Positions 18,605 to 27,097 of a stretch of 51,445 bases of DNA are shown here, piece after piece. Position 1 is the stretch's first letter; every line of letters begins with the position of its first letter. The notes beneath the pieces were generated by a model, which was given only the letters and a program-made list of their open reading frames with translations, did no database searches and had not been told where the DNA came from. Source of the stretch: Nitrospirales bacterium. Its GTDB lineage: Bacteria > Nitrospirota > Nitrospiria > Nitrospirales > UBA8639. Position numbers and translations under genes: made by a program. Where the stretch lies: assembly GCA_009377845.1 (NCBI GenBank), contig WHTE01000005.1:1-51445 (forward strand), in the 5' to 3' direction.

Positions 18605-18950
18605 TGCTAGTATCCTTCACAGGTTAAAAAGAAGTGTTCATGAGCGGATGGCTCTTCAGGTGCTGACGAGATATGACAAGGAACTTTGCCCAAGACACCA
18701 CAATCGACTTGTAGTCCGGAATTCGGAGCTGGTTGAAGAGTTCCTCTGCATCGCTCTTGGCCTTTTGTCACGCTCACCTCCTGCCGTGTACGTTCGGCAC
18801 CCCAAACAACAACCACGCCCTGTAGGACACAGTAGACCGTTTGTGGCCTTGCTAGATGGGACTTGTTGCTCCCGCCTTGGAAACTGATTCCGACCCATTT
18901 TGGGACAATTTCCAAGATTTTGGGGATTTTCGAGTTTTTCAACGACCTGC
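18605..18950. other. Spacer between the two ATPase paralogues
   Basis: This gap of 346 bp in an otherwise compact operon is unusual. A minus-strand frame fills it (18942-18607, 111 codons, TTG start, no ribosome binding site) but has no family signal, and the composition looks non-coding. The segment TTTTTCAACGACCTGC (about 18935-18950) directly behind the first paralogue is reminiscent of repeat-end sequences. A separate promoter for the second paralogue could lie here. Confidence 0.4.
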
Positions 18951-21227
18951 TTAGGTGGACTCCGAGAGTGCAGGTTGAAGCATGTCTTCCTGAGAACCTT
19001 CTAATTCAATGTCCTCAGAATAGTCTTGTCGGATTTCAGTCAATTCGATTTCAACTTTTTGGGTCGGATCAAGACGATTCAGATCCCATTCGGTTATCCA
19101 GCCTTTGACATATTCACGCATCCGGGTGCTGGATAAACGTTCAATCGTGGGGACCTGAGGTGGCTCCCACCCATACGCCGCTCCATGAATGGAACGAATT
19201 TTGTGGTAGATTTCTTCCACGAGCTGGTCATAGGGACCGACTAAGGGAATGCGCTCGCATTCAATGAGTCGCATCCCTTGTTCCGCCTGTCTGGACAGCA
19301 CCAAATCGGTTTCGGATCCGGTTTCACGCAACTTTTCAGGAACTTTTTCCCGATCGCCTTTTTCATCCAGAATGGCGCTTTGAAAATCATCGGTCAGCGC
19401 CATCACCGCAGCCAATCCGGATTTATAGCCGAGATCCGCAAAACTGGAGGCTTCCAGGCGGCCCAGCCACCGGGCTAATTCCGCGTAGGATTGTGCTCGC
19501 TGTTTAAAGGAATATCGGCCGATAATTTCCGCCTCATCGATCAGCAGAATCCAACCGGAGTATCCCGCCGCGATCATGAGTCGTGAGACAAATTTAAACC
19601 GTTGCAACGCCATTTCCATGGGCGAGATCCGTTCAAACCGGTAGGAGACATTGGAGTCACAGGATTTGAGATACCGCTTTATTTCAGCATCGGTCAATGG
19701 ATCCCCTGCCCAAAATCGAATCATTCGATGACTCAGCTCCGGGTCATTCACCATCCGTTCATACAGAAACACCGTGGCCGCAAACCGCCCATCAATTTCA
19801 CCACCTTGGCGATGAACCCATTCATAGAAATCAGCATATTGTGGACTCTTGAAATTTAAATCCGCTGCGACCTCCGCCAGGGCATCTCCTCGCTTTTGCG
19901 GGATATCCGCAGATCCGATCGCTGCCCGAAACATCAACACCGGGCTATAGAGGGGCGTTTCTTTACTAATCACAACCTTACTGCATATAAACCTGGAGTC
20001 CAAAGCCATGTGCCTCAGGGACTCCAGTAAATGGGATTTTCCGGTCCCAAAGCCTCCTTCAATCAGCATTCCCTTTGTGGTCCAGCCTTTATGAATACTG
20101 GCCTGAGCATCTTGTAACATCTGCTGAAACTTTGACTTGACTGTCGGCTGAGGACATCCCAGTGCTTTGACGGCCCCCGGACTCGGCACTCCCGCCCGCA
20201 AGGATTCGATGACGCGTTGATGATGCACATCATCCTTGCGATTTCCTACTCTGGCCAGTAAACGGCTCTCATCAAACTTTTCGGTCTGGTCCGTGAGCCG
20301 GACCATCGGCGCAAAAGGATTTTGGCGTGTTTTATCCCGCACATCGTCCCAGATTCGAAGCTTCAAGGCTTCATAACGATTCAGCCCCAAGCGTTGGTCA
20401 GAGAGAAAGGCTTGTGAGGTCACAACTACCACCAATAGCCCTTCGATCTCGTCGCTGCCATCGATAAATTGCCTCAACATCTCATACGCATCCATCACGG
20501 CCGAGGGTGAATAGCTCAGGGAAGATGACCTGGGTTTCTTGCCGCCCATAAAGGCCGAAATATCGATGGTCAACACCACGCCGGGCTTCCCCAACAGGCG
20601 GATCCAATGAGCAAAGGACGCAATGAGGTCACGCGCATTGCTGCGATTCACCTTTTCAAAAATCAATAATTTTTTGAGAGCGGACATTTGCTTCAACTCT
20701 CCTCGAAGCCAGGCCTTTATCGCTGCCGCCTCTTTGGACTGGCTATCGGGTGATTCTAATTGGGCTAAACACAACTGGATCATGGCTAAGCGAAATTCCC
20801 GGCTCATATGGAAATCCTGAAATAGCGTGCCTTCCAACCATGAATTGATATCCCGCTGAATCGTCGCTTCATCGCAACCATTGAGGGAGGACAGACTCGA
20901 CCAGCGACACTCCTCCCGTCGTTCGGGTATCCGCCGTTGATTATCTTTGAGGAGCTTTTTCACGTAATCAAACGCCAGAGCATCCCAATCGATTTGTCTG
21001 GCCATTTCCCGGAACAGGAGATCAATGAGTTGGACCTTCGTACGACGAGCGTCGGCCTCGATCGTGACAAAACCTTCCTCTCGCGACAGCTCCCCCACTC
21101 CATCGGTCACCGGCTTGGTATCCTGATTTTCCTCCACGACCGCAAATTTGACGGCCGATCCTCCTCGACGGATAAATCCTTGAAGATAGGCTGTTTTGAG
21201 AACGTTCAACCATTCCTGTGGAGACAT
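18951..21227 (-). CDS. BrxD/DUF2791-type double P-loop ATPase, paralogue 1
   Basis: The protein has 758 residues from an ATG with GAGGGA upstream. Its architecture is that of paralogue 2: a degenerate first ATPase half (VKFAVVEENQDTKPVTDG at 27-44 where a P-loop would be, but a Walker-B-like strand GVVLTIDIS at 216-224), then an intact second half. The intact half has RVIESLRAGVPSPGAV, Walker A GGFGTGKS (391-398), SKETPLYSPV, ELSHRMIRFWAGDPL and Walker B WILLIDEAE. By eye the two proteins are roughly 60% identical over the active ATPase region and share the C-terminal block SSTRMREYV.GWITEWDL. The gene lies 81 bp behind the partner gene. In BREX such proteins act with PglZ and helicases in phage defence; none is present here, so the role is open. 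Confidence 0.85.
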   Translation of the reverse strand: MSPQEWLNVLKTAYLQGFIRRGGSAVKFAVVEENQDTKPVTDGVGELSREEGFVTIEADARRTKVQLIDLLFREMARQIDWDALAFDYVKKLLKDNQRRIPERREECRWSSLSSLNGCDEATIQRDINSWLEGTLFQDFHMSREFRLAMIQLCLAQLESPDSQSKEAAAIKAWLRGELKQMSALKKLLIFEKVNRSNARDLIASFAHWIRLLGKPGVVLTIDISAFMGGKKPRSSSLSYSPSAVMDAYEMLRQFIDGSDEIEGLLVVVVTSQAFLSDQRLGLNRYEALKLRIWDDVRDKTRQNPFAPMVRLTDQTEKFDESRLLARVGNRKDDVHHQRVIESLRAGVPSPGAVKALGCPQPTVKSKFQQMLQDAQASIHKGWTTKGMLIEGGFGTGKSHLLESLRHMALDSRFICSKVVISKETPLYSPVLMFRAAIGSADIPQKRGDALAEVAADLNFKSPQYADFYEWVHRQGGEIDGRFAATVFLYERMVNDPELSHRMIRFWAGDPLTDAEIKRYLKSCDSNVSYRFERISPMEMALQRFKFVSRLMIAAGYSGWILLIDEAEIIGRYSFKQRAQSYAELARWLGRLEASSFADLGYKSGLAAVMALTDDFQSAILDEKGDREKVPEKLRETGSETDLVLSRQAEQGMRLIECERIPLVGPYDQLVEEIYHKIRSIHGAAYGWEPPQVPTIERLSSTRMREYVKGWITEWDLNRLDPTQKVEIELTEIRQDYSEDIELEGSQEDMLQPALSEST

Positions 21228-21308
21228 AATTTTTCCCTCAATATCCTTTTACTCTGGTTCGTCTTCTCGGCTCCCCTTAGGGAAACTTAAATAACGACAC
21301 TGGTCTGC

Positions 21309-22202
21309 TTATCCCGCCTGAACAAAGGAAATTCCATAATACGTTTTCTCCCGTCCTCCTTGCGCAATCACGGTTAATGTTCTCGTGGCATCCCGCACTC
21401 CAGTGCTGGCATGGAAGTTCGCCCGATGATTGTTTTTGGTCGTAATGGTTCCACTTTTATCCAGCAAATAGACATCCCGGCCAAACTCCTGCCTGGTGTA
21501 TTCACTGGCCTGCCACGGAAGGAGCGTGAGAAGTTGGTACAGTTCCAAGAGGGGAATCACCGTCCCTTTTCCGATCAGGTGCTTCCCTCGACCTGCCACC
21601 ACAATGGAATAGGCCGTAAATACCATCTCGAGAAACGTGTGCGGCTTAAATCGTAGAGGTCTATTTTGAACTTCTTTTAAACGCCGGACCAAGACCGAGG
21701 GGCGTAGCCGATTCTCTCGCATTCGGTCAATCGCGACCGCACGTTCTTTGTGTAAGATTCGCAATAAAACCGGATAGGAAAACAAATAGCCATCATGTTC
21801 ATAGAGATTGACACCCATTTGTTGGGCGGTAGTGAGAAGTTCCTGACGAAAAGCTTTTCCCGCAAGATAATCGGCTTCATCAAAATTCAGCCGTTCTTGG
21901 GTTTTTACAAAGTCACAGCCCAAACTCAGCGTCACCTCCTTGCCTTCCTCCAATAATTTACGGAGCTTGACCAGATCGCCCACTTTTGCTGCATCTTTAA
22001 TCTTTTTAAACGACGCCATCACCTGCTTCGTCGTTTTCACTAAATCCCCGGCTTGCTCTTCAATGTCAGCCAGTGCCTGCTCCAAATTGACGTTTTTCGA
22101 GGCAACCTTGGAAGGAGTGGCGGCATCCGGCAATTCAAGCACACCCGTTGCCGATGTCGAACCATAGGCTTCTGACGTATTGTCAAATCCTTCGGCACTC
22201 AT
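21309..22202 (-). CDS. Unknown partner protein of the tandem ATPase operon
   Basis: The protein has 297 residues if it starts at ATG 22200-22202 (MSAEGFDNTSEAYG); a 31-residue longer form is possible, and neither has an excellent ribosome binding site. The N-terminal 35 residues look disordered and Ser/Thr-rich. Residues of about 40-95 form a likely coiled coil (LEQALADIEEQAGDLVKTT and following). The C-terminal part is globular, with conserved-looking segments KPHTFLEMVFTAYSIVV and RDATRTLTVIAQGG. No signal peptide or membrane helix is seen. It is first in the operon with the two ATPases, so it is probably a complex subunit. No family is recognised. Confidence 0.7.
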   Translation of the reverse strand: MSAEGFDNTSEAYGSTSATGVLELPDAATPSKVASKNVNLEQALADIEEQAGDLVKTTKQVMASFKKIKDAAKVGDLVKLRKLLEEGKEVTLSLGCDFVKTQERLNFDEADYLAGKAFRQELLTTAQQMGVNLYEHDGYLFSYPVLLRILHKERAVAIDRMRENRLRPSVLVRRLKEVQNRPLRFKPHTFLEMVFTAYSIVVAGRGKHLIGKGTVIPLLELYQLLTLLPWQASEYTRQEFGRDVYLLDKSGTITTKNNHRANFHASTGVRDATRTLTVIAQGGREKTYYGISFVQAG

Positions 22203-22447
22203 GGTCTTTAACAGAGTCCTCTGGTTGATGGTACATCCAGGCAACCAGCTACTGGACCGGTTGCTCGGCACATACCGTGTCCATTCGGCACACAAAGAAT
22301 GATTCTTAATAATTCCTGGCTCTTTTCAAGATTATTGCTCACCAAATAGACACAACTTCCTCCATGATGAGGGCCACCCGTTCGAACCTCAATTGACCTT
22401 TATTGATGTTGCCTTTTATGGTTACGCAATCACTTCACTCCGAATAC

Positions 22448-23242
22448 ATGGGCAACATGCCACCATTTGCTGTCATCACAGGAGCTTCACGGGGGATTGG
22501 AGCTGAATATGCGAGAGCATTAGCAGCTCAGGGCTATGACCTCCTGTTAGTCGCACGAGACCAAAGCCGTCTGGATCAATTAGCCGGGGGGCTGCATCAG
22601 ACCTATTCTGTCCAAGTCTGGACGGAAACTCTGGATCTTGCCCGGCCCAACGCAGGCTCAACCCTCTATCGTCTGGCTCAATCGCATCGGCCTCATGTGT
22701 CGTTGCTAATCAATAATGCCGGCTTTGGCATGTATGGCGTGTTTTCGGGCATGCCTCTCGCATCCATTCAAGACATGTTACAAGTCCATATTCATGTGAC
22801 CACAGAAAGCACCAGACTGTTCCTGCCTGATATGATGAATCAACGCCTGGGCGCGATTATCAATATCGCCTCCGTGGCTGGCCTTTTCCCAATACCCTAT
22901 ATGGCGGAATACGCTGCGACCAAAGCATTTATCATTTCTTTTTCTGAAGCAGTGGGGATGGAGGCTCGGGAAAGTGGGGTGACCATTCAAGTATGCTGCC
23001 CCGGCTTCACCGAAACTGACTTTCATCAGACTGCAAGTCATCGTCCACGCCATATCCTCCCTCCCCAAACTCCACACGATGTGGTGCAAACCTCACTCAA
23101 TGCGCTGAAGTCCAATAAGACCCTCGTGACCATTGGCTGGCCCGGGGTCGCGACTCAATGGATGGCTCGATTCATGCCCAAAAGGTGGCTCATGCGTCTG
23201 ACAAGCCGATTTGTTCGGCCAAATTCCCTCCCCTCTCATTGA
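22448..23242 (+). CDS. Short-chain dehydrogenase/reductase (classical SDR)
   Basis: The protein has about 264 residues from ATG 22448; starts at 22406, 22421 or 22457 are also possible because no good ribosome binding site decides. The NADP(H)-binding TGASRGIG lies near the N-terminus, followed by NNAG and the catalytic set N-S-Y-K (IINIASVAG, then YAATK). The order and length fit the DltE/YbbO-like classical SDR group that reduces carbonyls or oxidises alcohols. Substrate specificity cannot be read. The downstream lipoprotein gene starts 32 bp after the stop, so the two may be cotranscribed. Confidence 0.9.
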   Translation: MGNMPPFAVITGASRGIGAEYARALAAQGYDLLLVARDQSRLDQLAGGLHQTYSVQVWTETLDLARPNAGSTLYRLAQSHRPHVSLLINNAGFGMYGVFSGMPLASIQDMLQVHIHVTTESTRLFLPDMMNQRLGAIINIASVAGLFPIPYMAEYAATKAFIISFSEAVGMEARESGVTIQVCCPGFTETDFHQTASHRPRHILPPQTPHDVVQTSLNALKSNKTLVTIGWPGVATQWMARFMPKRWLMRLTSRFVRPNSLPSH

Positions 23243-23274
23243 ACAAACGATCCCTCATGCCAAAGGAGCTCGGT

Positions 23275-23706
23275 ATGTCCCATTCCCATTTTCCTTTCTT
23301 CCTCCTCCGTCTCAGCGTCTATAGTGTCCTCCTCTTGATCATCGGTTGTTCGGGACCTCGCCCTATTCTCTACCCCAACGACTATCTCAAACAGGTCGGA
23401 CCCGACCAGGCAGAACAGGACATTGAGGAATGTAAGCAACTTGCAGAGGACTATGTACCCGACCACGACGCCTCGACGGTAGCTGGAAGTACCGCCATCG
23501 GAGCTGGTTCAGGAGGTGCGATCGGCGCAGTGAGTGGTGCTATTCGAGGAGGAGCTGGCATTGGGGCAGCCATAGGAGCTGCAACAGGAGCAATCGCGGG
23601 CTTCATTCACGGCTTATTCCAAGCCTCGCAGCCCACACCAGCCTACAAATCGTTCACCAATCGGTGTCTTTCAGAACGCGGCTATGATTCCGTTGGTTGG
23701 GATTAG
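23275..23706 (+). CDS. Glycine-zipper lipoprotein
   Basis: The protein has 143 residues from ATG 23275, chosen because AAAGGAGC lies just upstream. A lipobox LLIIGC follows a hydrophobic segment, so the mature protein should be lipidated. A Gly/Ala-rich double zipper (GAGSGGAIGAVSGAIRGG and GIGAAIGAATGAIAGF) forms one or two membrane-interacting helices, as in small outer-membrane glycine-zipper proteins. A C-terminal CLSERGYDSVGW ending is typical of this kind of small lipoprotein. Its role is unknown, perhaps in envelope stability. Confidence 0.82.
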   Translation: MSHSHFPFFLLRLSVYSVLLLIIGCSGPRPILYPNDYLKQVGPDQAEQDIEECKQLAEDYVPDHDASTVAGSTAIGAGSGGAIGAVSGAIRGGAGIGAAIGAATGAIAGFIHGLFQASQPTPAYKSFTNRCLSERGYDSVGWD

Positions 23707-23823
23707 GTAAAGAAAGAAAATTTTGGAAGTTGAATGTGCATGTGTTGAGACGATGTTCGTGATTTTCCTCAGCTTGAGCTCATGCAGCATCAAAGATTGA
23801 CCGCTTTGGAAATCAAAGAATAT

Positions 23824-24681
23824 TTACAAGGAAGTACTTTCCGCACGACGAAGCGCTCGCATCAACACAGGATCTTGATAGGCCACTTCGCTTAAGGCGT
23901 CCAACATATGGAATGCTTTTTCCTTGGCCAAGGCTTTGGCTTTGCTGTATTGCCGCGCGTTAAAGCGGGCCACGGATGGCTGGCCATTGATGATCTGACA
24001 AGCTAAGGCTCCCCCATCTTTGAGTGCAAGGGTTCCCCCCTGATCGAACAACGTGCGCGTCTCGTCCACGCCTATCCCATGCAATTCCGCAAAATCATAG
24101 AGACCACTGGTCTCGATTAACCGTCCATCAGGCATGACGCATTTTCGTTTAAAATGCGGAGACCAATCCTTTCGAAAATCGATATAGGTAATATCTCCAC
24201 CCCGCATGATGCCCGGATCGACTTTCGTATCATCAAGCCCCAAATTCTTTTGCCGCAACCGATCCTGTAATTCCAGGGGAAGTCCTCGATAAAAGACCCG
24301 ATCCATGGCTTCTTCCAAAGTCACCCCATAACTCTGACGCATACGTTCAGCCGAGGCATACTGCTCTAGATCCATGACCCAGGTGTGTTTTGGAGTTTTG
24401 CCTGTTGGGTCAACGCGGCACACGAATGCGCCTTTTGTAACAAGTACACCCTCATGTGGATAGAGATAGACGCCTCCATCTTGAAGCAAGCGCTTCATGG
24501 CTTCCATGGGAATATCATAACTTTCTGACAACACTTGGGCATGCATCTCAAGATTTTCCGGTTCTGTCATTCCGCAGACCATGACATTCCCAGGAGGATC
24601 ATGATCGGTATAATTCTCAAGGATGTTATAGAGAACCGGGGGCTTTTCTTTCTTCAATGGACGCTTTTTCACTTTGTACAT
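23824..24681 (-). CDS. Conserved protein of unknown function
   Basis: The protein has 285 residues with AAGGAGAG seven bases before its ATG and coding-like composition throughout. It has a lysine-rich N-terminus (MYKVKKRPLKKEK), no signal peptide and no membrane helix, so it is probably cytoplasmic. Repeated short motifs are visible: LLQDGGVYLYPHEG and LFDQGGTLALKDGG look like two copies of a small D-G-G turn unit, which hints at internally repeated domains. It is convergent with the lipoprotein gene and divergent from pyrE. No family is recognised. Confidence 0.75.
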   Translation of the reverse strand: MYKVKKRPLKKEKPPVLYNILENYTDHDPPGNVMVCGMTEPENLEMHAQVLSESYDIPMEAMKRLLQDGGVYLYPHEGVLVTKGAFVCRVDPTGKTPKHTWVMDLEQYASAERMRQSYGVTLEEAMDRVFYRGLPLELQDRLRQKNLGLDDTKVDPGIMRGGDITYIDFRKDWSPHFKRKCVMPDGRLIETSGLYDFAELHGIGVDETRTLFDQGGTLALKDGGALACQIINGQPSVARFNARQYSKAKALAKEKAFHMLDALSEVAYQDPVLMRALRRAESTSL

Positions 24682-24845
24682 TCAACACTCTCCTTCCCGC
24701 TGAGTTTCTCATTGTCATTTTGGTTCGGCCACTTCAGAGAACGTCCGGTGATTTTGGTATACTACGGCATCCCAGTTACTCATTGGGAATTTCCCCCTCA
24801 TCAACATAATCTTTTCCATGCCCAGTTGCAGTACAGGAAGTCGTA

Positions 24846-25466
24846 ATGGTAGAAGGAATGCCCTTTAGGCTCAAAAATTATTTTTCCGAGCTTCCCATGG
24901 CTAAACATGCGCTCATTCAGGCTTTCCATCAATTAGACGCATTTAAATGGAATCCACAAGAAGGCTTTCGCCTAGCCTCAGGGAAAACCAGTCCGTATTA
25001 TGTGGACTGTCGTATTGTATTGGCTCACCCTCACTCGCGTCACCTCGTGGCTCAATTAGCCTATAGCCTGCTCAAATCCTTAGATTTCACACTCATCGGC
25101 GGGCTGGAGATCGGGGCGATTCCCCTGGCCACCTGCATTTCCGATTTTGGCTACACAGCCGATTCACAGCGGGAATGGAGAACGTTCGTCGTACGTAAAC
25201 AACCGAAAGACCATGGATTAGGCAAATTGATTGAAGGCACCATCCATCCCGGGGAAACAGCTGTAGTGGTCGACGACGTCTTAACAACCGGCGGCTCCTT
25301 ATTAAAGGCCGCCGAATCAGCTCGCAGCCAGGGATTAATCGTGACTCATGGGTTGGTTGTTGTGGATCGATCTGAAGATGAGGGGAAAAACAATCTGGCG
25401 CACATGGGCATTCAATTGCTCCCACTTCTGACCTTGGAAGATTTAAAACAGGTTACTCCTCGGTAA
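24846..25466 (+). CDS. pyrE: Orotate phosphoribosyltransferase
   Basis: The product has 206 residues. It joins orotate to PRPP to form OMP in pyrimidine synthesis, in the cytoplasm. FRLASGKTSPYYVDCR is the OPRT-specific N-terminal signature. The PRPP loop is VVVDDVLTTGGS and RKQPKDHGLGKLIEG is the catalytic Lys loop. ATG 24846 has AGGAAG six bases upstream; the inner ATGs at 24858 and 24897 (MAKHALIQ) are alternatives, the latter closer to typical PyrE length. No other pyr gene is nearby, and upstream is the divergent unknown gene. Confidence 0.9.
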   Translation: MVEGMPFRLKNYFSELPMAKHALIQAFHQLDAFKWNPQEGFRLASGKTSPYYVDCRIVLAHPHSRHLVAQLAYSLLKSLDFTLIGGLEIGAIPLATCISDFGYTADSQREWRTFVVRKQPKDHGLGKLIEGTIHPGETAVVVDDVLTTGGSLLKAAESARSQGLIVTHGLVVVDRSEDEGKNNLAHMGIQLLPLLTLEDLKQVTPR

Positions 25467-25775
25467 GTCCCCGGAAAATTTTCCCGCCACTGTTTAAAGC
25501 CTTGCCCAGCTCTTACGGCCTCAGCGGGTAGGCATCCAATTTTTCAAGCACCATTCAGTTCAGCATGATCGATGACGACCATTTCACGTTCACACAACGT
25601 CGACCGTACCCAACTATCCTAGATGACTCCCTTGACCGTCTCTTCTGCTCAATCATACAATTTTAAGACAGTCATTGACCGATTGTTCGGTCATATTCAT
25701 TTTCAAGAAGGATGCAACCTTTTCCCTCAACTTTCTCACCCAAGGGAGCCACTTCCCACACCACGGAGGATAACC
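25467..25775. other. Intergenic region with a candidate operator
   Basis: About 309 bp lie between pyrE and the rhodanese gene. The upstream open frame into the rhodanese gene lacks a start signal. The only structured element noticed is the inverted repeat at 25676-25693. Confidence 0.4.
25676..25693. promoter_or_regulatory. Inverted repeat TGACCGA-N4-TCGGTCA upstream of the rhodanese gene
   Basis: This is a perfect 7-bp inverted repeat with a 4-base spacer, about 83 bp before the rhodanese start. A closely related element (TGACCG-TT-CGGTCA) stands about 100 bp before ktrA at 28659. Such palindromes are typical of homodimeric regulators, TetR-type for example. No regulator gene is adjacent. 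Confidence 0.4.
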
Positions 25776-26195
25776 ATGAAACGCTTCTCTCTCTCCTTGG
25801 CAGTCGCCTTTTTTTTTCTGGGATGGTTGAACCCCGCCATCGTTTTTGCGGAACCCTATCTCTTAACTGTCCAACAACTCAAAGCAGGGCTCGATAAGGC
25901 CACCCAACCCCAACAGAAAGGATTTGTGCTCATTGATGTTCGGAGCCCAAACGAACATAATAGTGGCTTCATTCCCGGAACAGATGTCAATATTGATTTC
26001 CGGGAAATGCAAGCACGGCACCGTGAACTCGAAGCTAACCTGGATCAGCACATCGTGGTGTATTGCCAAACGGGACACCGCAGCAATATTGCTGCTGAGA
26101 CATTAATGGGGCTGGGCTATCAGCATGTGTATAACGTGGAAGGGAGTATGAATGCGTGGGAGGAGGCAGGATATCCCATCGAACACCCCAAGTAA
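25776..26195 (+). CDS. Exported rhodanese-domain protein
   Basis: The protein has 139 residues from ATG 25776, which has GGAGGA upstream, followed by a clean signal peptide (MKRFSLSLAVAFFFLG, cleavage near VFAE). A single rhodanese domain follows: LIDVRSPNE (substrate-side Asp-Val-Arg) and the active-site loop VVYCQTGHRS with catalytic Cys. The family transfers sulfane sulfur or senses redox state. An export signal places it in the periplasm, where it could handle thiosulfate or polysulfide. An open frame extends upstream to 25623, but without a start signal. Confidence 0.92.
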   Translation: MKRFSLSLAVAFFFLGWLNPAIVFAEPYLLTVQQLKAGLDKATQPQQKGFVLIDVRSPNEHNSGFIPGTDVNIDFREMQARHRELEANLDQHIVVYCQTGHRSNIAAETLMGLGYQHVYNVEGSMNAWEEAGYPIEHPK

Positions 26196-26221
26196 CCACG
26201 AACGGATCTTGGCAAGGAAAA

Positions 26222-27097
26222 TTAGGATTCCGCCACGGTGGAATAGATGCCGTTAAAGTCCTGATGCATCTCCCGAAAGGCTTCCAACAGGTGTGGGTCA
26301 AAATGCGTCGGTTTAGTCCGGTCGTTACCGTTTAATATGATGTCGCACGTCTTCGCATGCGAAAACGGTGGTTTGTATGGTCGGCGACTCCGTAAGGCAT
26401 CGTAAAGGTCGCACAACATCACAATCCGCCCCGTGATGGGTATCTGTGTTCCCTTCAGACCTTTAGGATATCCACTTCCATCCCAACGTTCGTGGTGAGT
26501 CAGTGCGACCTCTTTGGCCATCTCTAATAAGGGGGAAGTCGAACCGTCCAACAGACTCGCCCCCAACAGAGGATGCTGCTTGATCGATTCCCATTCTTCC
26601 TCCGTCAATGGGCCTTGCTTCCCGAGAACAGCATCGGGAACCCCGATTTTCCCCACATCATGCATCGGCGCTACCGCAAACAAACATCGAGCACGTGACT
26701 GATCCCAGCCAATGGCCAGGGCGAGCGATTGCGAGTAATGGCTCAAGCGTTCAATATGCGCGCCTGTTTCCTCATCCTTATAGCGTGACGCGCGGGCTAA
26801 GCGAAGAATGGTGTCTGTGTATGCCTGTTCTAACTCACTGTTTTTTTGTTGCTCGGCATCCAATGCCACCTTGAGGTCCCGGGCATAGGCGAGCATTTGG
26901 GCATGAGCTTTTTTGAGCTGTTGCGTTTTCTGTTCTTCCTGCTCCAACATCTGCTTGAGGTCTCTGGCATACACCATGAGCTGCGAGCGGGCAGCCTGCA
27001 GTTGTCCTTTGGCAGATTGTTGGGAAGATGTCCGCTGTGTGTTCTTTTGGGAACCTTGGGGCTTGATCCCAGCCTTCTTTGGTGCGCCCCCGCTCAT
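26222..27097 (-). CDS. HD-GYP phosphodiesterase with coiled-coil N-terminus
   Basis: The protein has 291 residues. Residues 1-30 are basic and disordered. Residues 30-95 form a coiled coil with a duplicated unit (LMVYARDLKQMLEQEEQKTQ and MLAYARDLKVALDAEQQK). From about 100 comes an HD-GYP domain, with HD in MHDVGKIG, the HHERWDGSGYPKGLKG block and the metal-ligand spacing of c-di-GMP phosphodiesterases. The start codon overlaps the receiver stop (ATGA at 27094-27097), so the two are translationally coupled. Together they form a split response regulator with HD-GYP output. c-di-GMP is the likely substrate, by family. Confidence 0.92.
   Translation of the reverse strand: MSGGAPKKAGIKPQGSQKNTQRTSSQQSAKGQLQAARSQLMVYARDLKQMLEQEEQKTQQLKKAHAQMLAYARDLKVALDAEQQKNSELEQAYTDTILRLARASRYKDEETGAHIERLSHYSQSLALAIGWDQSRARCLFAVAPMHDVGKIGVPDAVLGKQGPLTEEEWESIKQHPLLGASLLDGSTSPLLEMAKEVALTHHERWDGSGYPKGLKGTQIPITGRIVMLCDLYDALRSRRPYKPPFSHAKTCDIILNGNDRTKPTHFDPHLLEAFREMHQDFNGIYSTVAES

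Noticed and set aside
18607-18942. A 111-codon gene in the spacer between the ATPase paralogues
   Set aside because: It needs a TTG start, has no ribosome binding site, and the protein has no coding character or motif.
16280-22202. A complete BREX defence locus
   Set aside because: Only the BrxD-like ATPases are present. No pglZ, pglX-type methyltransferase, brxL or brxHI helicase is found on either side, so I call only the ATPase family.
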